Positions 1 through 8,948 of a DNA stretch of 61,159 nucleotides are shown here, piece by piece. This stretch comes from Sutterella wadsworthensis (GTDB taxonomy: Bacteria > Pseudomonadota > Gammaproteobacteria > Burkholderiales > Burkholderiaceae_F). The DNA lies in contig NZ_QNRV01000016.1 in the NCBI RefSeq assembly GCF_003315195.1, positions 1 through 61,159 on the forward strand, read 5' to 3'. Within the stretch, counting starts at the first letter, position 1. Each line of letters starts with the position of its first letter. The position numbers and the translations under genes are program-made. A model generated the notes under the pieces. The model saw nothing but the letters and a program-made list of their open reading frames with translations, had not been told where the DNA came from and did not search any database.

Positions 1-551
1 AATACTTCGCTGATGCGCTGGCTCTTCAGAGCAGGACCATGCGGCAAATACACACTGGCCCGCCAATCCTCCATGGCAGCCATGGAGTTGCCGCCAGCTA
101 ATTTGTAGATCGCCAGATTGAGCAGGCTGCGGGCATCCTCTTTGAAGATCTCGCGCAGATGCTCGAGCACCTGTGACTGCGCTGCCAGCTGTTCCAAAGC
201 CCAAGTGAACCCCAAGCTGCGGGTATCCCACAAAGCTGTATCCATTTCGGCAGCCGCTGGTTTGGGGCCGGGAGCATCCGGAAAATCTCGGCGGTAGGCT
301 GCCTCATCGACCAGAGTCTTATCCAGGCCGAAATAAAAGGTTCCCTGGGCGTACTGAGGAAATTCAGAACGAAATTTGGCGGTGATATTGACGACTGAAT
401 CGGCTGCTAAGCGGCCGACATACTTGCGGGCTGAGCGTTTTGATTTCTTGGCGACCGGATCCCACTGCGTTTGATAGGCGTAGATGTAGCACAAGCCCTT
501 GGCATTGGTTTCCTTGGTGAAATACCACTTGTCGCTAGTCTTTTTCATCAT
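1..551 (-). CDS. Transposase, IS1634/IS4-like, N-terminal part (cut by window edge)
   Basis: An open frame on the minus strand starts at the ATG ending at 551 (MMKKTSDKWYFTKETN) and runs without a stop off the left edge, giving 183 residues of an incomplete protein. The opening (KWYFTKE.., a lysine-rich YVGRL segment, then ..FYFGLDKTL..) resembles the N-terminal part of IS1634/IS4-type DDE transposases from my memory of that family. The catalytic DDE residues would lie outside the window, so function cannot be confirmed. The frame looks intact as far as it can be read, suggesting a recent element rather than an old relic. Family assignment is moderately sure; the reading frame itself is sure. 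Confidence 0.6.
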   Translation of the reverse strand, partial: MMKKTSDKWYFTKETNAKGLCYIYAYQTQWDPVAKKSKRSARKYVGRLAADSVVNITAKFRSEFPQYAQGTFYFGLDKTLVDEAAYRRDFPDAPGPKPAAAEMDTALWDTRSLGFTWALEQLAAQSQVLEHLREIFKEDARSLLNLAIYKLAGGNSMAAMEDWRASVYLPHGPALKSQRISEV

Positions 552-770
552 CAATCCTGCTGACAGATACCTATTTAAAACATAGGTAGCATTTTAGCGG
601 AAAAAAGAAATCCCGTAAAAACTTATTGGTTCATTTTCACGGGATTAGCTCAGCAAAACATCCGATCCTTGACCTTAATCACACGAGTTCGGGATCTGTT
701 ATCCGGGAGTTCCGGATGCAAGTCATCTCGGAGGCTCTTTTAGTCATTTGAAGGATTGGAATTTAAGTCA
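552..770. mobile_element. Outer end of the left-edge insertion element, with a dyad
   Basis: This 219-bp stretch lies between the transposase start and the qmcA stop and has no credible gene. It holds an imperfect dyad: AAATCCCGTAAAA at 608-620 against TTTTCACGGGATT at 633-645. That could be a terminal structure of the insertion element or a transcription terminator. The true terminal inverted repeat and target duplication cannot be placed, because the other end of the element is outside the window. Confidence 0.3.
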
Positions 771-1739
771 TTACGGTTTCGACGGCAATCCGCTCGAGGC
801 AGCGGCACCGTTTTTGGCGCCATCGACGATCTTCATTGCTGAAGTGATCATGGTCGACAGATCACCCATATTGCCCGGCACGATCAGCGTATTGTTGGTG
901 CGGGCCAGCTCCCCGAACGCTGCAACATACTTTTCGGCCACCTGCAGGCTGACCGCAGTGGCGCCGCCCGGAGCCTGAGTAGCTTCAGCAATGCGGCGAA
1001 GTGCTTCGGCAGTAGCCGTAGCAATAGCGAGCGTTGCAGCTGCCTGACCTTCTGCTTTGTTGATTTCAGCCTGCTTGTCGCCCTCCGACTGTGCGATGGC
1101 TGCTTCTCTTGCACCGGTCGCGAGGTTAATCTGCTCAAGCTTGCGGCCTTCAGATGCCGCTACCACGGCACGCTTTTCACGTTCAGCCGTAATTTGCTGC
1201 TGCATTGCCTGCAGAATCACCGCCGGCGGAGTCAAATCCTTGATCTCATAGCGCAGTACCTTGACGCCCCAATTAAGTGCCGCTTCGTCAATCGCGGAAA
1301 CAACCGACTTATTGATTAAGTCTCGTTCCTCAAAAGTTTTATCGAGCTCCATCTTGCCTACCACGCTGCGCAGCGTTGTCTGAGCAAGCTGAGTGACAGC
1401 AATAATGTAGTTCGAGGTGCCGTAGCTCGCCCGCTGCGGATCGGTAACCTGAAAGAAAAGCACGCCGTCCACGGTGAGCTGCGTGTTGTCGCGCGTAATA
1501 CAGACCTGACTCGGCGTATCCAGCGGAATTTCTTTAAGCGAGTGACGATAAGCCACACGATCAATGAAAGGAATGATGAAGTTAAGACCTGGACTCAGCA
1601 CGGCATGAAATTTGCCCAGGCGCTCTACAACCCAGGCGGTCTGCTGCGGCACAACCTTGATGCCCTGACTGGCAAACACGACCGCGACCAGCACGATGAT
1701 GAGTGAAAGGATGAGAAATCCAGTGATTTCAATGGGCAT
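771..1739 (-). CDS. qmcA: SPFH/band-7 (stomatin-like) membrane protein, QmcA-type
   Basis: 322 residues: one N-terminal membrane segment (about residues 4-24), then a band-7/SPFH domain (VVPQQTAWVVERLGKF.., ..PGLNFIIPF.., TRDNTQLTVDGVLFFQV) and an Ala/Glu-rich helical stretch (AREAAIAQSEGDKQAEINKA) that normally forms a coiled coil for ring assembly. Family members form large oligomers in membrane microdomains; the exact role is unsettled. It follows the NfeD-like gene by 44 bp on the same strand, the classic NfeD-SPFH partnership, with GGAG ahead of the ATG. Family assignment is firm; the symbol is by resemblance to E. coli QmcA. Confidence 0.88.
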   Translation of the reverse strand: MPIEITGFLILSLIIVLVAVVFASQGIKVVPQQTAWVVERLGKFHAVLSPGLNFIIPFIDRVAYRHSLKEIPLDTPSQVCITRDNTQLTVDGVLFFQVTDPQRASYGTSNYIIAVTQLAQTTLRSVVGKMELDKTFEERDLINKSVVSAIDEAALNWGVKVLRYEIKDLTPPAVILQAMQQQITAEREKRAVVAASEGRKLEQINLATGAREAAIAQSEGDKQAEINKAEGQAAATLAIATATAEALRRIAEATQAPGGATAVSLQVAEKYVAAFGELARTNNTLIVPGNMGDLSTMITSAMKIVDGAKNGAAASSGLPSKP

Positions 1740-1783
1740 GAGACTGCTCCAAACGATGTGCTGAAAAAATGTCGAAATCTGTC

Positions 1784-2218
1784 TTAGAAACGGCGGCCGA
1801 GCACGAGCTGCGTGCCGTCGACTCGGGCGATAGTCCAGCGGCCAGGCGTAAGCGGCTCATTTCCCTCTGGCCGGGCAACCCACGGTGCACCGCGGTATTG
1901 GACAACCGCAAGGCCGTCGCTGCCCACCACATCCACCGTCACCCATTGACCGCTGTCCAAGTGCTGCAGTTTGGCAGACGGATCTTTTCTCCCTGCATTT
2001 CGCCGGCGCACGGCGATGACGGAAAGGCACCCGCCAGCGAGCACTGCTGCGCAGACGACAAGCTGCATGGTGAAATCAAGACCGACGGCAGCTCCAGCCG
2101 CCGTCGCTCCAAAAGCAAATGCAACAACCAAAAGATAAGCGGTGCCGAGGAAAATCTCCGCTCCGAGAACGGCGATGCCGGCGATGAGCCAGGCGATGGC
2201 AGGAGAAACCGAAAACAT
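1784..2218 (-). CDS. NfeD-like membrane protein
   Basis: 144 residues. The N-terminal half is hydrophobic with 2-3 membrane segments (..AWLIAGIAVLGAEIFLG.., ..AAGAAVGLDF..), and the C-terminal half looks like the soluble OB-fold of short NfeD proteins (DSGQWVTVDVVGSDGLAVVQYRG, ending ..RVDGTQLVLGRRF). It is the first gene of a two-gene unit with the SPFH protein. Known NfeD proteins bind SPFH partners and tune their assembly or proteolysis; that role is inferred from context. The protease domain of long NfeD proteins is absent. Confidence 0.8.
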   Translation of the reverse strand: MFSVSPAIAWLIAGIAVLGAEIFLGTAYLLVVAFAFGATAAGAAVGLDFTMQLVVCAAVLAGGCLSVIAVRRRNAGRKDPSAKLQHLDSGQWVTVDVVGSDGLAVVQYRGAPWVARPEGNEPLTPGRWTIARVDGTQLVLGRRF

Positions 2219-2375
2219 GTTTGTCTTAGAAAAGTCTGTCGAAAAACATGCCTAAAACGAGGCATCCAGACAGCGTACCGACGCTGCAGCGTTAAATCGC
2301 TCAGCGTTATCCGCATGTACGGAATCGAGTCTAGCACGCGTTGCCGATCGTTCTTCACAGGATCGTATAAATATG

Positions 2376-2411
2376 AAAAATCCCTTGAACTTCATGAAAT
2401 TCAAGGGATTT
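2376..2411 (-). terminator. Rho-independent terminator of ppsA
   Basis: A perfect 12-bp stem (2378-2389 with 2400-2411, arm AAATCCCTTGAA) and a 10-nt loop. Read on the minus strand it is followed by a T run (complement of 2376-2380). It lies 65 bp beyond the ppsA stop and before the nfeD start. Confidence 0.85.
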
Positions 2412-2475
2412 CATAGACTCTGTACGCCGGCCGGAACCGGCGGATCAAGTCAAAAATGCGCGCGGCACTCGTCGA

Positions 2476-4848
2476 TTATGAGCCGCGAGCCAGGCGACGC
2501 CAAGTATCCACCACTGTATCGGGGTTGAGCGAGATGGACTCGATGCCTTCATCCATCAGCCACTTGGCGAGATCCGCATGGTCGGAAGGTCCCTGACCGC
2601 AGATGCCGACGTACTTGCCCTGAGCACGGCAGGCACGAATAGCCATCGAGAGAAGCGCCTTCACAGCCGGATTGCGTTCGTCAAAGGTAGCAGCCACGAG
2701 ACCGGAGTCACGGTCAAGACCCAATGCAAGCTGCGTCATGTCGTTGGAACCGATCGAGAAACCGTCGAAATATTCGAGGAACTGTTCGGCCAAAAGCGCA
2801 TTGCTCGGGATTTCGCACATCATGTTGAGGCGCAGTCCGTTCACGCCGCGCTTCAGACCGTGCTGCTCCATGATTTCCGTGACGCGGCGGGCTTCTTCAA
2901 CCGTACGCACGAACGGAATCATCAGTTCGACGTTGGTAAGCCCCATCTCATCGCGCACAAACTTCATTGCACGGCATTCCATTGCGAAGCATTCCGCAAA
3001 GGAGTTGGCAATGTAGCGGGAAGCGCCGCGGAAGCCGAGCATCGGATTTTCTTCAACCGGTTCGTAGTTGGCGCCGCCGATGAGCTTACGGTATTCGTTG
3101 GACTTGAAGTCTGAAAGACGAACAATGACCTTCTTCGGATAGAAGGCTGCAGCGATCGTAGCCACGCCTTCAGCGATCTTGCGCTCGAAAAATGCCTTGG
3201 CCGACGGATAGCCCGCAGAAAGGCGTTCAACGGCATCGCGAAGCTCACCCGGGACATTCGGGTATTCAAGCACCACCTTCGGGTGGATGCCGATGTTGTT
3301 GTTGATGATGAATTCCAGACGAGCAAGACCCACACCCTGATTCGGAATGGACTGGAAGTCAAAGGCAAGCTGCGGGTTGCCGACGTTCATCATGATCTTG
3401 ACGGGGATCTCAGGCAAAGCGCCGCGCACAACCTGTTCCGTCTTGACCTCAAGAAGGCCTTCGTAGATATTGCCCGTATCGCCTTCAGCGCAGGAAACCG
3501 TAACCTTGTCGCCTTCCATCAGGCGTTCAGTGGCATCACCGCATCCAACGACAGCCGGGATACCGAGTTCACGAGCGATGATGGCGGCATGGCAGGTACG
3601 TCCGCCGCGATTCGTCACGATAGCGCTGGCGCGCTTCATCACCGGTTCCCAGTTGGGATCCGTCATGTCCGTTACAAGGACGTCGCCCTCAAGGACACGA
3701 TCCATTTCTGAGGCGCTCTGCACAATGCGCACGACGCCCTGACCAATCTTTTGTCCGATAGCACGCCCCTGAACGAGCAGGCGGCCTTTGGAGCCAAGCG
3801 AGTATTTCGTCTGAACTTCCACGGACTTCTGCTGGCTCTTAACAGTTTCCGGACGAGCCTGAAGAATGTAGATCTTGCCGTCGGTGCCGTCCTTGCCCCA
3901 TTCGATATCCATCGGGCGGCCGTAGTGCTTCTCGATGATGCGGGCAAATTTGGCGAGTTCGATCACGTCTTCGTCGGTAATGGCGAAACGGCGGCGATCT
4001 TCCGGATCCACATCCACGGTACGAACCGTGCGGCCGACGGAGGCATCCGTTTCAAACTCCATGCGGATCAGTTTGGAACCAAGCGTCTTGCGGATGATCG
4101 GGAACTTGCCGGCATCAAGCGTGGGCTTAAAGACATAGAACTCATCGGGATTGACAGCGCCCTGCACGACGGTTTCGCCGAGGCCGTAGGATGCGGTGAT
4201 GAAGACCACCTGGTCGAAGCCCGATTCGGTATCGAGCGTGAACATCACGCCGGCAGCGCCCTTGTCGGAACGGCACATGCGCTGCACGCCGGCAGAAAGC
4301 GCCACTTCAGCGTGCGTAAAGCCTTTATGAACACGGTAGGAAATGGCGCGGTCGTTATAGAGCGACGCGAAGACTTCCTTCATGTGATGCAGGACGGCAT
4401 CAATACCGACCACATTAAGAACCGTTTCTTGCTGGCCGGCAAAGGAAGCGTCCGGAAGGTCTTCAGCTGTGGCAGAGGATCGTACGGCTACTGAAATATC
4501 ACGGCCTTCACGCAGCCATTCGTAGAACTCGCGAATTTCCTTTTCCAGCTCGGCGGGGAACGGCGCACTTTCAATCCAACCGCGGATCTCAGCACCGGCA
4601 GCGGCCAGGGCCTTAACGTCGTCAACATCAAGCTTTGCAAGACGCGCGTGAATACGGTCTTCAAGACCGCCTTCCTTCAGGAAGAGACGGAAGGCTTCTG
4701 CCGTGGTGGCAAAACCGTCCGGAACACGAATGCCCGCGCTCGTAAGCTGGCTGAGAAGCTCGCCCAAAGAGGCGTTCTTGCCGCCGACGCGGTCAACATC
4801 CGTCATGCGAAGCTGACTGAAAGGGAATACGTAACGACCCTGTACCAT
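2476..4848 (-). CDS. ppsA: Phosphoenolpyruvate synthase (pyruvate, water dikinase)
   Basis: 790 residues, the usual length for PpsA. It makes PEP from pyruvate, ATP and water with release of AMP and Pi, the entry step of gluconeogenesis from C3 acids. Visible landmarks: N-terminal nucleotide-binding domain ([30 protein letters not shown]), swivelling phosphohistidine domain with [13 protein letters not shown] (His about 420), and the C-terminal PEP/pyruvate barrel with [11 protein letters not shown] and [10 protein letters not shown] (catalytic Cys about 748). It is transcribed divergently from ppsR, the gene for its regulatory kinase/phosphorylase. It suits an organism living on organic and amino acids. 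Confidence 0.97.
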   Translation of the reverse strand: MVQGRYVFPFSQLRMTDVDRVGGKNASLGELLSQLTSAGIRVPDGFATTAEAFRLFLKEGGLEDRIHARLAKLDVDDVKALAAAGAEIRGWIESAPFPAELEKEIREFYEWLREGRDISVAVRSSATAEDLPDASFAGQQETVLNVVGIDAVLHHMKEVFASLYNDRAISYRVHKGFTHAEVALSAGVQRMCRSDKGAAGVMFTLDTESGFDQVVFITASYGLGETVVQGAVNPDEFYVFKPTLDAGKFPIIRKTLGSKLIRMEFETDASVGRTVRTVDVDPEDRRRFAITDEDVIELAKFARIIEKHYGRPMDIEWGKDGTDGKIYILQARPETVKSQQKSVEVQTKYSLGSKGRLLVQGRAIGQKIGQGVVRIVQSASEMDRVLEGDVLVTDMTDPNWEPVMKRASAIVTNRGGRTCHAAIIARELGIPAVVGCGDATERLMEGDKVTVSCAEGDTGNIYEGLLEVKTEQVVRGALPEIPVKIMMNVGNPQLAFDFQSIPNQGVGLARLEFIINNNIGIHPKVVLEYPNVPGELRDAVERLSAGYPSAKAFFERKIAEGVATIAAAFYPKKVIVRLSDFKSNEYRKLIGGANYEPVEENPMLGFRGASRYIANSFAECFAMECRAMKFVRDEMGLTNVELMIPFVRTVEEARRVTEIMEQHGLKRGVNGLRLNMMCEIPSNALLAEQFLEYFDGFSIGSNDMTQLALGLDRDSGLVAATFDERNPAVKALLSMAIRACRAQGKYVGICGQGPSDHADLAKWLMDEGIESISLNPDTVVDTWRRLARGS

Positions 4849-5063
4849 TTTTATCCTCTGATCACCCGCTGAACAAGTCCTTCTTGCTCTCTTTGGCGGG
4901 CGCTTGTTTAGAAAACATGCGCATTCTACTCGGGCTTGCGCCCGGCTTGGTAGTCACACAAATATCGTTTTTTCTAAACAACAGCTTCAGCCGCACGATT
5001 ACGCTGTTTGAAGGTTAAAATTTCGGCGCTTTTAGAAAATCGCCCATTTCATTCAGGTTTGAC
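4849..5063. promoter_or_regulatory. ppsA-ppsR divergent control region
   Basis: This 215-bp region separates the divergent ppsA and ppsR genes and must hold both promoters. It contains an inverted repeat with 10-bp perfect arms (GTTTAGAAAA at 4906-4915, TTTTCTAAAC at 4970-4979), a third related half-site (TTTTAGAAAA near 5029-5038), and a compact hairpin CGGGC-TTGC-GCCCG at 4931-4944. Operator function is inferred from placement only. Confidence 0.5.
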
Positions 5064-5909
5064 ATGACTGACACGGAAAAGGCCAAGAAGACCCGACAGA
5101 TCTTCATCGTGAGCGACGGCACCGCCATTACGGCGGAAACGCTCGCGCACTCCATCCTCACGCAGTTCCCTGACCTGCACTACCACCAAACGCGCATCCC
5201 GTTCGTTAACTCTGTCGAAAAAGCTGTCGACACGGCCCGCCGCATCAACGCCGTTGAACGCGAGGAAGGCCTGCGCCCGATCATCTTCACCACTTTCGTT
5301 GAGCCCGACATCATGCGTACGTTCAACGAATTGGTCTCCGGCCATATCATCGACCTCTTCCGCAAGTTCGTCGGTCCGCTGGAAACGGAACTCGGCATGA
5401 AGAGTGAACACAGCATCGGACAGACGCACCGCATTCGCGATGATGAGAAGTATCAGCGACGCATTGCGGCAATCGACTACACGCTGCAGCACGACGACGG
5501 GCAAACCAACCGCGGCCTGGATGAAGCGGATGTGATTCTTGTCGGCGTCTCCCGTTCCGGCAAAACACCGACATCGCTCTTTCTTGCCATGCAGTTCGGC
5601 ATCAAGGTTGCAAACTATCCGCTCATTCCGGAAGATTTCGACCGCGGAACACTGCCTGAAGCGCTTCTGCCGCTGCGCAGCAAACTTTTTGGTCTTTCCA
5701 TCGCGCCCGAACGACTTTCCGAAATCCGCAATGAACGACGCCCGGGCAGCCGTTATGCGAGCCTGCCCAATTGCCAGCAGGAGATTCACGACGCCGAAGA
5801 TCTCATGCATCGTGAAGGCATTCGCTGGCTCAACTCAACGACAAAATCGATTGAAGAAATCTCTGCGACCATCATGTCTGAACTGGGTCTGGACAAGCGC
5901 AAAGCTTAA
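5064..5909 (+). CDS. ppsR: PEP synthase regulatory protein (bifunctional kinase/pyrophosphorylase)
   Basis: 281 residues matching the DUF299/PSRP family: IFIVSDGTAITAETLAHS at the N-terminus, the P-loop-like GVSRSGKTPTSLFLA at about residues 160-174, and the late motif SRYASLPNCQQE. Family members phosphorylate PpsA on a threonine next to the catalytic histidine using ADP and remove it with phosphate, so the enzyme follows energy charge. Divergent pairing with ppsA confirms the partner. The start ATG at 5064 sits after CAGGTTTGAC, a weak ribosome site. Confidence 0.95.
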   Translation: MTDTEKAKKTRQIFIVSDGTAITAETLAHSILTQFPDLHYHQTRIPFVNSVEKAVDTARRINAVEREEGLRPIIFTTFVEPDIMRTFNELVSGHIIDLFRKFVGPLETELGMKSEHSIGQTHRIRDDEKYQRRIAAIDYTLQHDDGQTNRGLDEADVILVGVSRSGKTPTSLFLAMQFGIKVANYPLIPEDFDRGTLPEALLPLRSKLFGLSIAPERLSEIRNERRPGSRYASLPNCQQEIHDAEDLMHREGIRWLNSTTKSIEEISATIMSELGLDKRKA

Positions 5910-5950
5910 GACTGGAGCTCGCCGCAACTGCTCCACACCGCATGCAATAT

Positions 5951-5987
5951 AAAAAATCCGCCGAGCATTCATTCCGGCGGATTTTTT
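5951..5987. terminator. Bidirectional terminator between ppsR and lysE-type gene
   Basis: A perfect 13-bp stem (AAAAAATCCGCCG 5951-5963 with 5975-5987), 11-nt loop, with T runs in both directions. It serves ppsR on the plus strand and the LysE-type gene that ends at 6010 on the minus strand. Confidence 0.9.
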
Positions 5988-6009
5988 ATTTGCGGCCTGC
6001 GGCACGCTT

Positions 6010-6630
6010 TTATGAGAGAAGCGTAAACCCTGCCAGCCCAACGAAAATAACGGCTGAGGTTCGGTTGAGTATTTCTTGAAACCTGGCGCTGCGGAGCCGA
6101 TCTGCCAGCGCACCTGCACCCCAAGCAATAGCACCAAAAACAATAATGGTGGCAAAAATAAAGGTTACCCCCTGAATCACCATCTGCAGCACAAGCGGCC
6201 AGCCTGTCACGCCAGCGGGTACAAACTGCGGGAAAAAGGCAAGAAAAAAGATCTGAACTTTCGGGTTAGTAATGTTCATTACTACACCGCGGCGCCAAAG
6301 CGCCAGTCCGGAGAGCTTCACCGCATCATGACCGCGCGCCGCATCCTTGGCGTGAGTCCAAGCCTGCCACGCAAGCCAGAGCAAATAAGCCGCCCCTAAA
6401 CACTTGATGGCCCAGAAGAGTGCCGGAACCGCCGCCACCACTGCAGCAATCCCCAACGCAGCCGCAAGCGTCTGCAAGAGCAGCCCTGTTGCTAGGCCAA
6501 GGACAACAATCATGCCGGCACGAACCCCGAAGACGGCCGACTGCATCAGCACGAAGAGATTATCGGGACCCGGCGCAATCGCCAGCAGCAAACTGGCACC
6601 AAAGAAAGCCAGCCAAAGAGAGAACGCCAT
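6010..6630 (-). CDS. LysE/RhtB-family amino-acid exporter
   Basis: 206 residues with about six hydrophobic segments and the family signature near the N-terminus (GPDNLFVLMQSAVFGVRAGM), plus NPKVQIFFLAFFPQFV in the middle. The family exports amino acids such as homoserine, threonine or lysine; the substrate cannot be read from sequence. It begins 27 bp after the slmA-like stop, with a CGGAGA ribosome site, so the two are probably co-transcribed. Confidence 0.85.
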   Translation of the reverse strand: MAFSLWLAFFGASLLLAIAPGPDNLFVLMQSAVFGVRAGMIVVLGLATGLLLQTLAAALGIAAVVAAVPALFWAIKCLGAAYLLWLAWQAWTHAKDAARGHDAVKLSGLALWRRGVVMNITNPKVQIFFLAFFPQFVPAGVTGWPLVLQMVIQGVTFIFATIIVFGAIAWGAGALADRLRSARFQEILNRTSAVIFVGLAGFTLLS

Positions 6631-6657
6631 CGCCAGATTCTCCGCTCTTCGTCACAA

Positions 6658-7317
6658 TCAAGGTTTCAAAAACGGATCCAGTCCCGCCGCGCTCACGCCA
6701 TTCGGGCGAACAGCAAAACTCGTCATCACAAAGCGCAGCCAGCGTCCGAGCACCCAATTCATCAGCAGTCCGGCGCGGGCAGAACTGTCAAAATTGGCGG
6801 GCACCTCTTGAGCGAGCACCGCCTCTCGAAGCGTTTGGCGCAGCCCCATTTCAAGCTTGTCGTAAAGATGCGTCATACGTTCGGTGAGCTTCGGATCCTC
6901 TTTCATCAGAACCTGTCCCGTCATTACGCGCGTCAGACCAGGATTGGCATCGGAAAAGTCGAGCATTACAGACACCATCATCTGCACGCGCCCAATCTGC
7001 GTGAGCGCATCATCGTCACGGATCTGCGCAAAGAGATCGAGCAGACTCGACTCGATAAAGCCAATCAGCGCATCGAACATGGCGCCTTTCGACGGGAAGC
7101 TGCGGTAAAGCGCGGCTTCCGAAAACTTGAGCTTCTTGGCAATCAGCGCCGTCGTAATGCGATCACATTGGGGATCCTCGAGCAGCTTTGCAAGCGTCTG
7201 CAAAATGTCTTTGCGGCGGCTGCCGACAGCTCGTCCGGAACGAGGCACGCGCAGAGTGACTGGGTCTTCGCCAACCTCCTTCACGGGAGCGACTTGAGCG
7301 GGTTCAAGAACGGGCAT
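6658..7317 (-). CDS. slmA: SlmA-like TetR-family nucleoid occlusion factor
   Basis: 219 residues. A TetR helix-turn-helix (RITTALIAKKLKFSEAALYRSFPSKGAMFDALIGFIE, written here only as its key parts TALIAKKLKFSEAALYR and FPSK) precedes a ligand/dimer domain with NPGLTRVMTG, which closely parallels E. coli SlmA (NPGLTRILTG). SlmA binds specific chromosomal sites and blocks FtsZ polymerisation over DNA. The first 30 residues are a variable extension. Downstream is a LysE-type exporter, an unexpected operon partner. A plain TetR regulator is possible, but the SlmA resemblance is strong. Confidence 0.82.
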   Translation of the reverse strand: MPVLEPAQVAPVKEVGEDPVTLRVPRSGRAVGSRRKDILQTLAKLLEDPQCDRITTALIAKKLKFSEAALYRSFPSKGAMFDALIGFIESSLLDLFAQIRDDDALTQIGRVQMMVSVMLDFSDANPGLTRVMTGQVLMKEDPKLTERMTHLYDKLEMGLRQTLREAVLAQEVPANFDSSARAGLLMNWVLGRWLRFVMTSFAVRPNGVSAAGLDPFLKP

Positions 7318-7512
7318 CTTCTTATTTATGAAATTTTAGAGGGATGAGTGGACGGAACTTTAGCGCAAACCGATGATGGTCTGCCAATCGACGCCACCTT
7401 CTTCACGGTACGAACTCGTCAACAATTCAAAAACAGTAGCAAATTGTCGATGTATTCAATCCGAATTTACCCTAGAATAGCATCCTTCCTCATAAATTTT
7501 GCCGGCTAACAA

Positions 7513-8730
7513 ATGACTACTTCATCGAACAGTCGCGTTTTTTTGCTGCTCTTCCTTGCCACGCTCGCCGCCTTCGGGCCCTTCGTAACAGACTTCTATC
7601 TGCCGACGCTTCCGGAGCAAACAACGGATTTCCACACCTCCCCGGCCATGGTTCAGCTTGGGCTGTCGAACATCATGTGGGGACTCGCTGCTGGTCAGCT
7701 GCTGGTCGGACCGATTTCCGACCGCCGAGGCCGCAAAAAACCGCTTTTTTGGTGTCTGGTTCTTTTTGCCGTCACGACGGCAGTGGCTGCAGCTGCCACT
7801 GAAATACATGTTTTTCTCGTTATGCGTTTCTTTGAAAGCCTCGGAGCAGCCGGCGCAATCGTACTTTCACGCTCCATTGCCGCAGACCGCTACACAGGGC
7901 GAGAGCTTGGAAGCTTTATGGGCGTGATGGGGGCCATTCAAGGCATTGCACCGATCACTGCACCGATGCTTGGCGCATTGATTGCGGATGCTGCCGGCTG
8001 GCGCGGCATTTTTTGGATTCTCTTTGGCACGGGTGTAGTGCTCGCCTTCATCACACTGTTTGTTTTCGTTGAGACGCTCCCGCGCTCGCGAATTAACAGT
8101 GTCGAACGTTCAAGCAACGGTACTCAGCGCGAAAGCATCCGTGAAAGTTCTGCCAAACTCATTGCGGATCCTGTGTTTTGCGGCATCGTGTTTCAGCAGC
8201 TCCTTGCTTCAGGCATTCTCTTCGGACATATTTCTTCGTCGCCCTTTATTTTCCGGGGTCACTTTGATCTTTCGCCCGAACTCTATGGTCTTACATTCGG
8301 TCTCCTGGCACTCGGCATTACTGCCGGCGCAGTCATCAGCTCGCGCATTGACCCCTTGAAAGCGCTCGGTGTCGGCGCTGTCGGCATGCTGGTCTGTGCA
8401 GTCTTTGTGGCCGTTTGCTTCATCACAAATCTTTCGCTTTGGGCCGTTCTTCCCTTCTACTTCCTTTTGATGGCATTCCTTGGGCTTACGCTTCCTGCCG
8501 CAATGACGGCTGCTCTTACGCTGCACCGTCAGCGCGCCGGCTTTGCAGCTGCGGTCATTGGTTCAGTGGGATTTGTGGGCGGCGGTCTTGTCGCGCCGCT
8601 CACCGCAATCGGTGAAGTAACGAGAACCGCAAGCATCATCTTCGTTGTCTGCGGCGTACTGCTCGTTTTGATTTCGTTCTGGCTCAACCGCCGTATGAAG
8701 CTTATTCGGGGTGTTGAGCTTAAGCTTTAA
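7513..8730 (+). CDS. MFS multidrug transporter, Bcr/CflA type
   Basis: 405 residues, twelve hydrophobic segments. Signatures of the 12-TMS drug:H+ antiporter group: TDFYLPTLPE after helix 1, the loop 2-3 motif GPISDRRGRKKPL, and RSIAADRY..MGVMGAIQGIAPITAPMLGA. Family members include Bcr (bicyclomycin, sulfonamide efflux) and CflA/florfenicol pumps; the substrate here is unknown. ATG at 7513 lacks a strong Shine-Dalgarno. An imperfectly T-tailed hairpin (GGCGCCTGC/GCAGGCGCC, about 8758-8795) follows the stop. Confidence 0.88.
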   Translation: MTTSSNSRVFLLLFLATLAAFGPFVTDFYLPTLPEQTTDFHTSPAMVQLGLSNIMWGLAAGQLLVGPISDRRGRKKPLFWCLVLFAVTTAVAAAATEIHVFLVMRFFESLGAAGAIVLSRSIAADRYTGRELGSFMGVMGAIQGIAPITAPMLGALIADAAGWRGIFWILFGTGVVLAFITLFVFVETLPRSRINSVERSSNGTQRESIRESSAKLIADPVFCGIVFQQLLASGILFGHISSSPFIFRGHFDLSPELYGLTFGLLALGITAGAVISSRIDPLKALGVGAVGMLVCAVFVAVCFITNLSLWAVLPFYFLLMAFLGLTLPAAMTAALTLHRQRAGFAAAVIGSVGFVGGGLVAPLTAIGEVTRTASIIFVVCGVLLVLISFWLNRRMKLIRGVELKL

Positions 8731-8948
8731 ACACAAAATACCAACCGTCAAACAGCCTGGCGCCTGCTCGACCGATGAAGAGTCGCAGGCGCCTTACTGT
8801 ATCAACGATATCTGTCAATCTAAGCACTCTGTCCTACAGCAGACCTGCCGACAGCGCATTTCATTTAAATAGTTCAAAATCCCAGATAAGCAGCGTTTTA
8901 AACTTTACTGATTTCACGTTCTCGACAGCATTCAATTACAAAAACCTC

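Noticed and set aside
8775-8948. Longer start for the AEC transporter
   Set aside because: The extra 58 codons are polar, overlap the post-MFS hairpin and precede a clear hydrophobic start at 8949.
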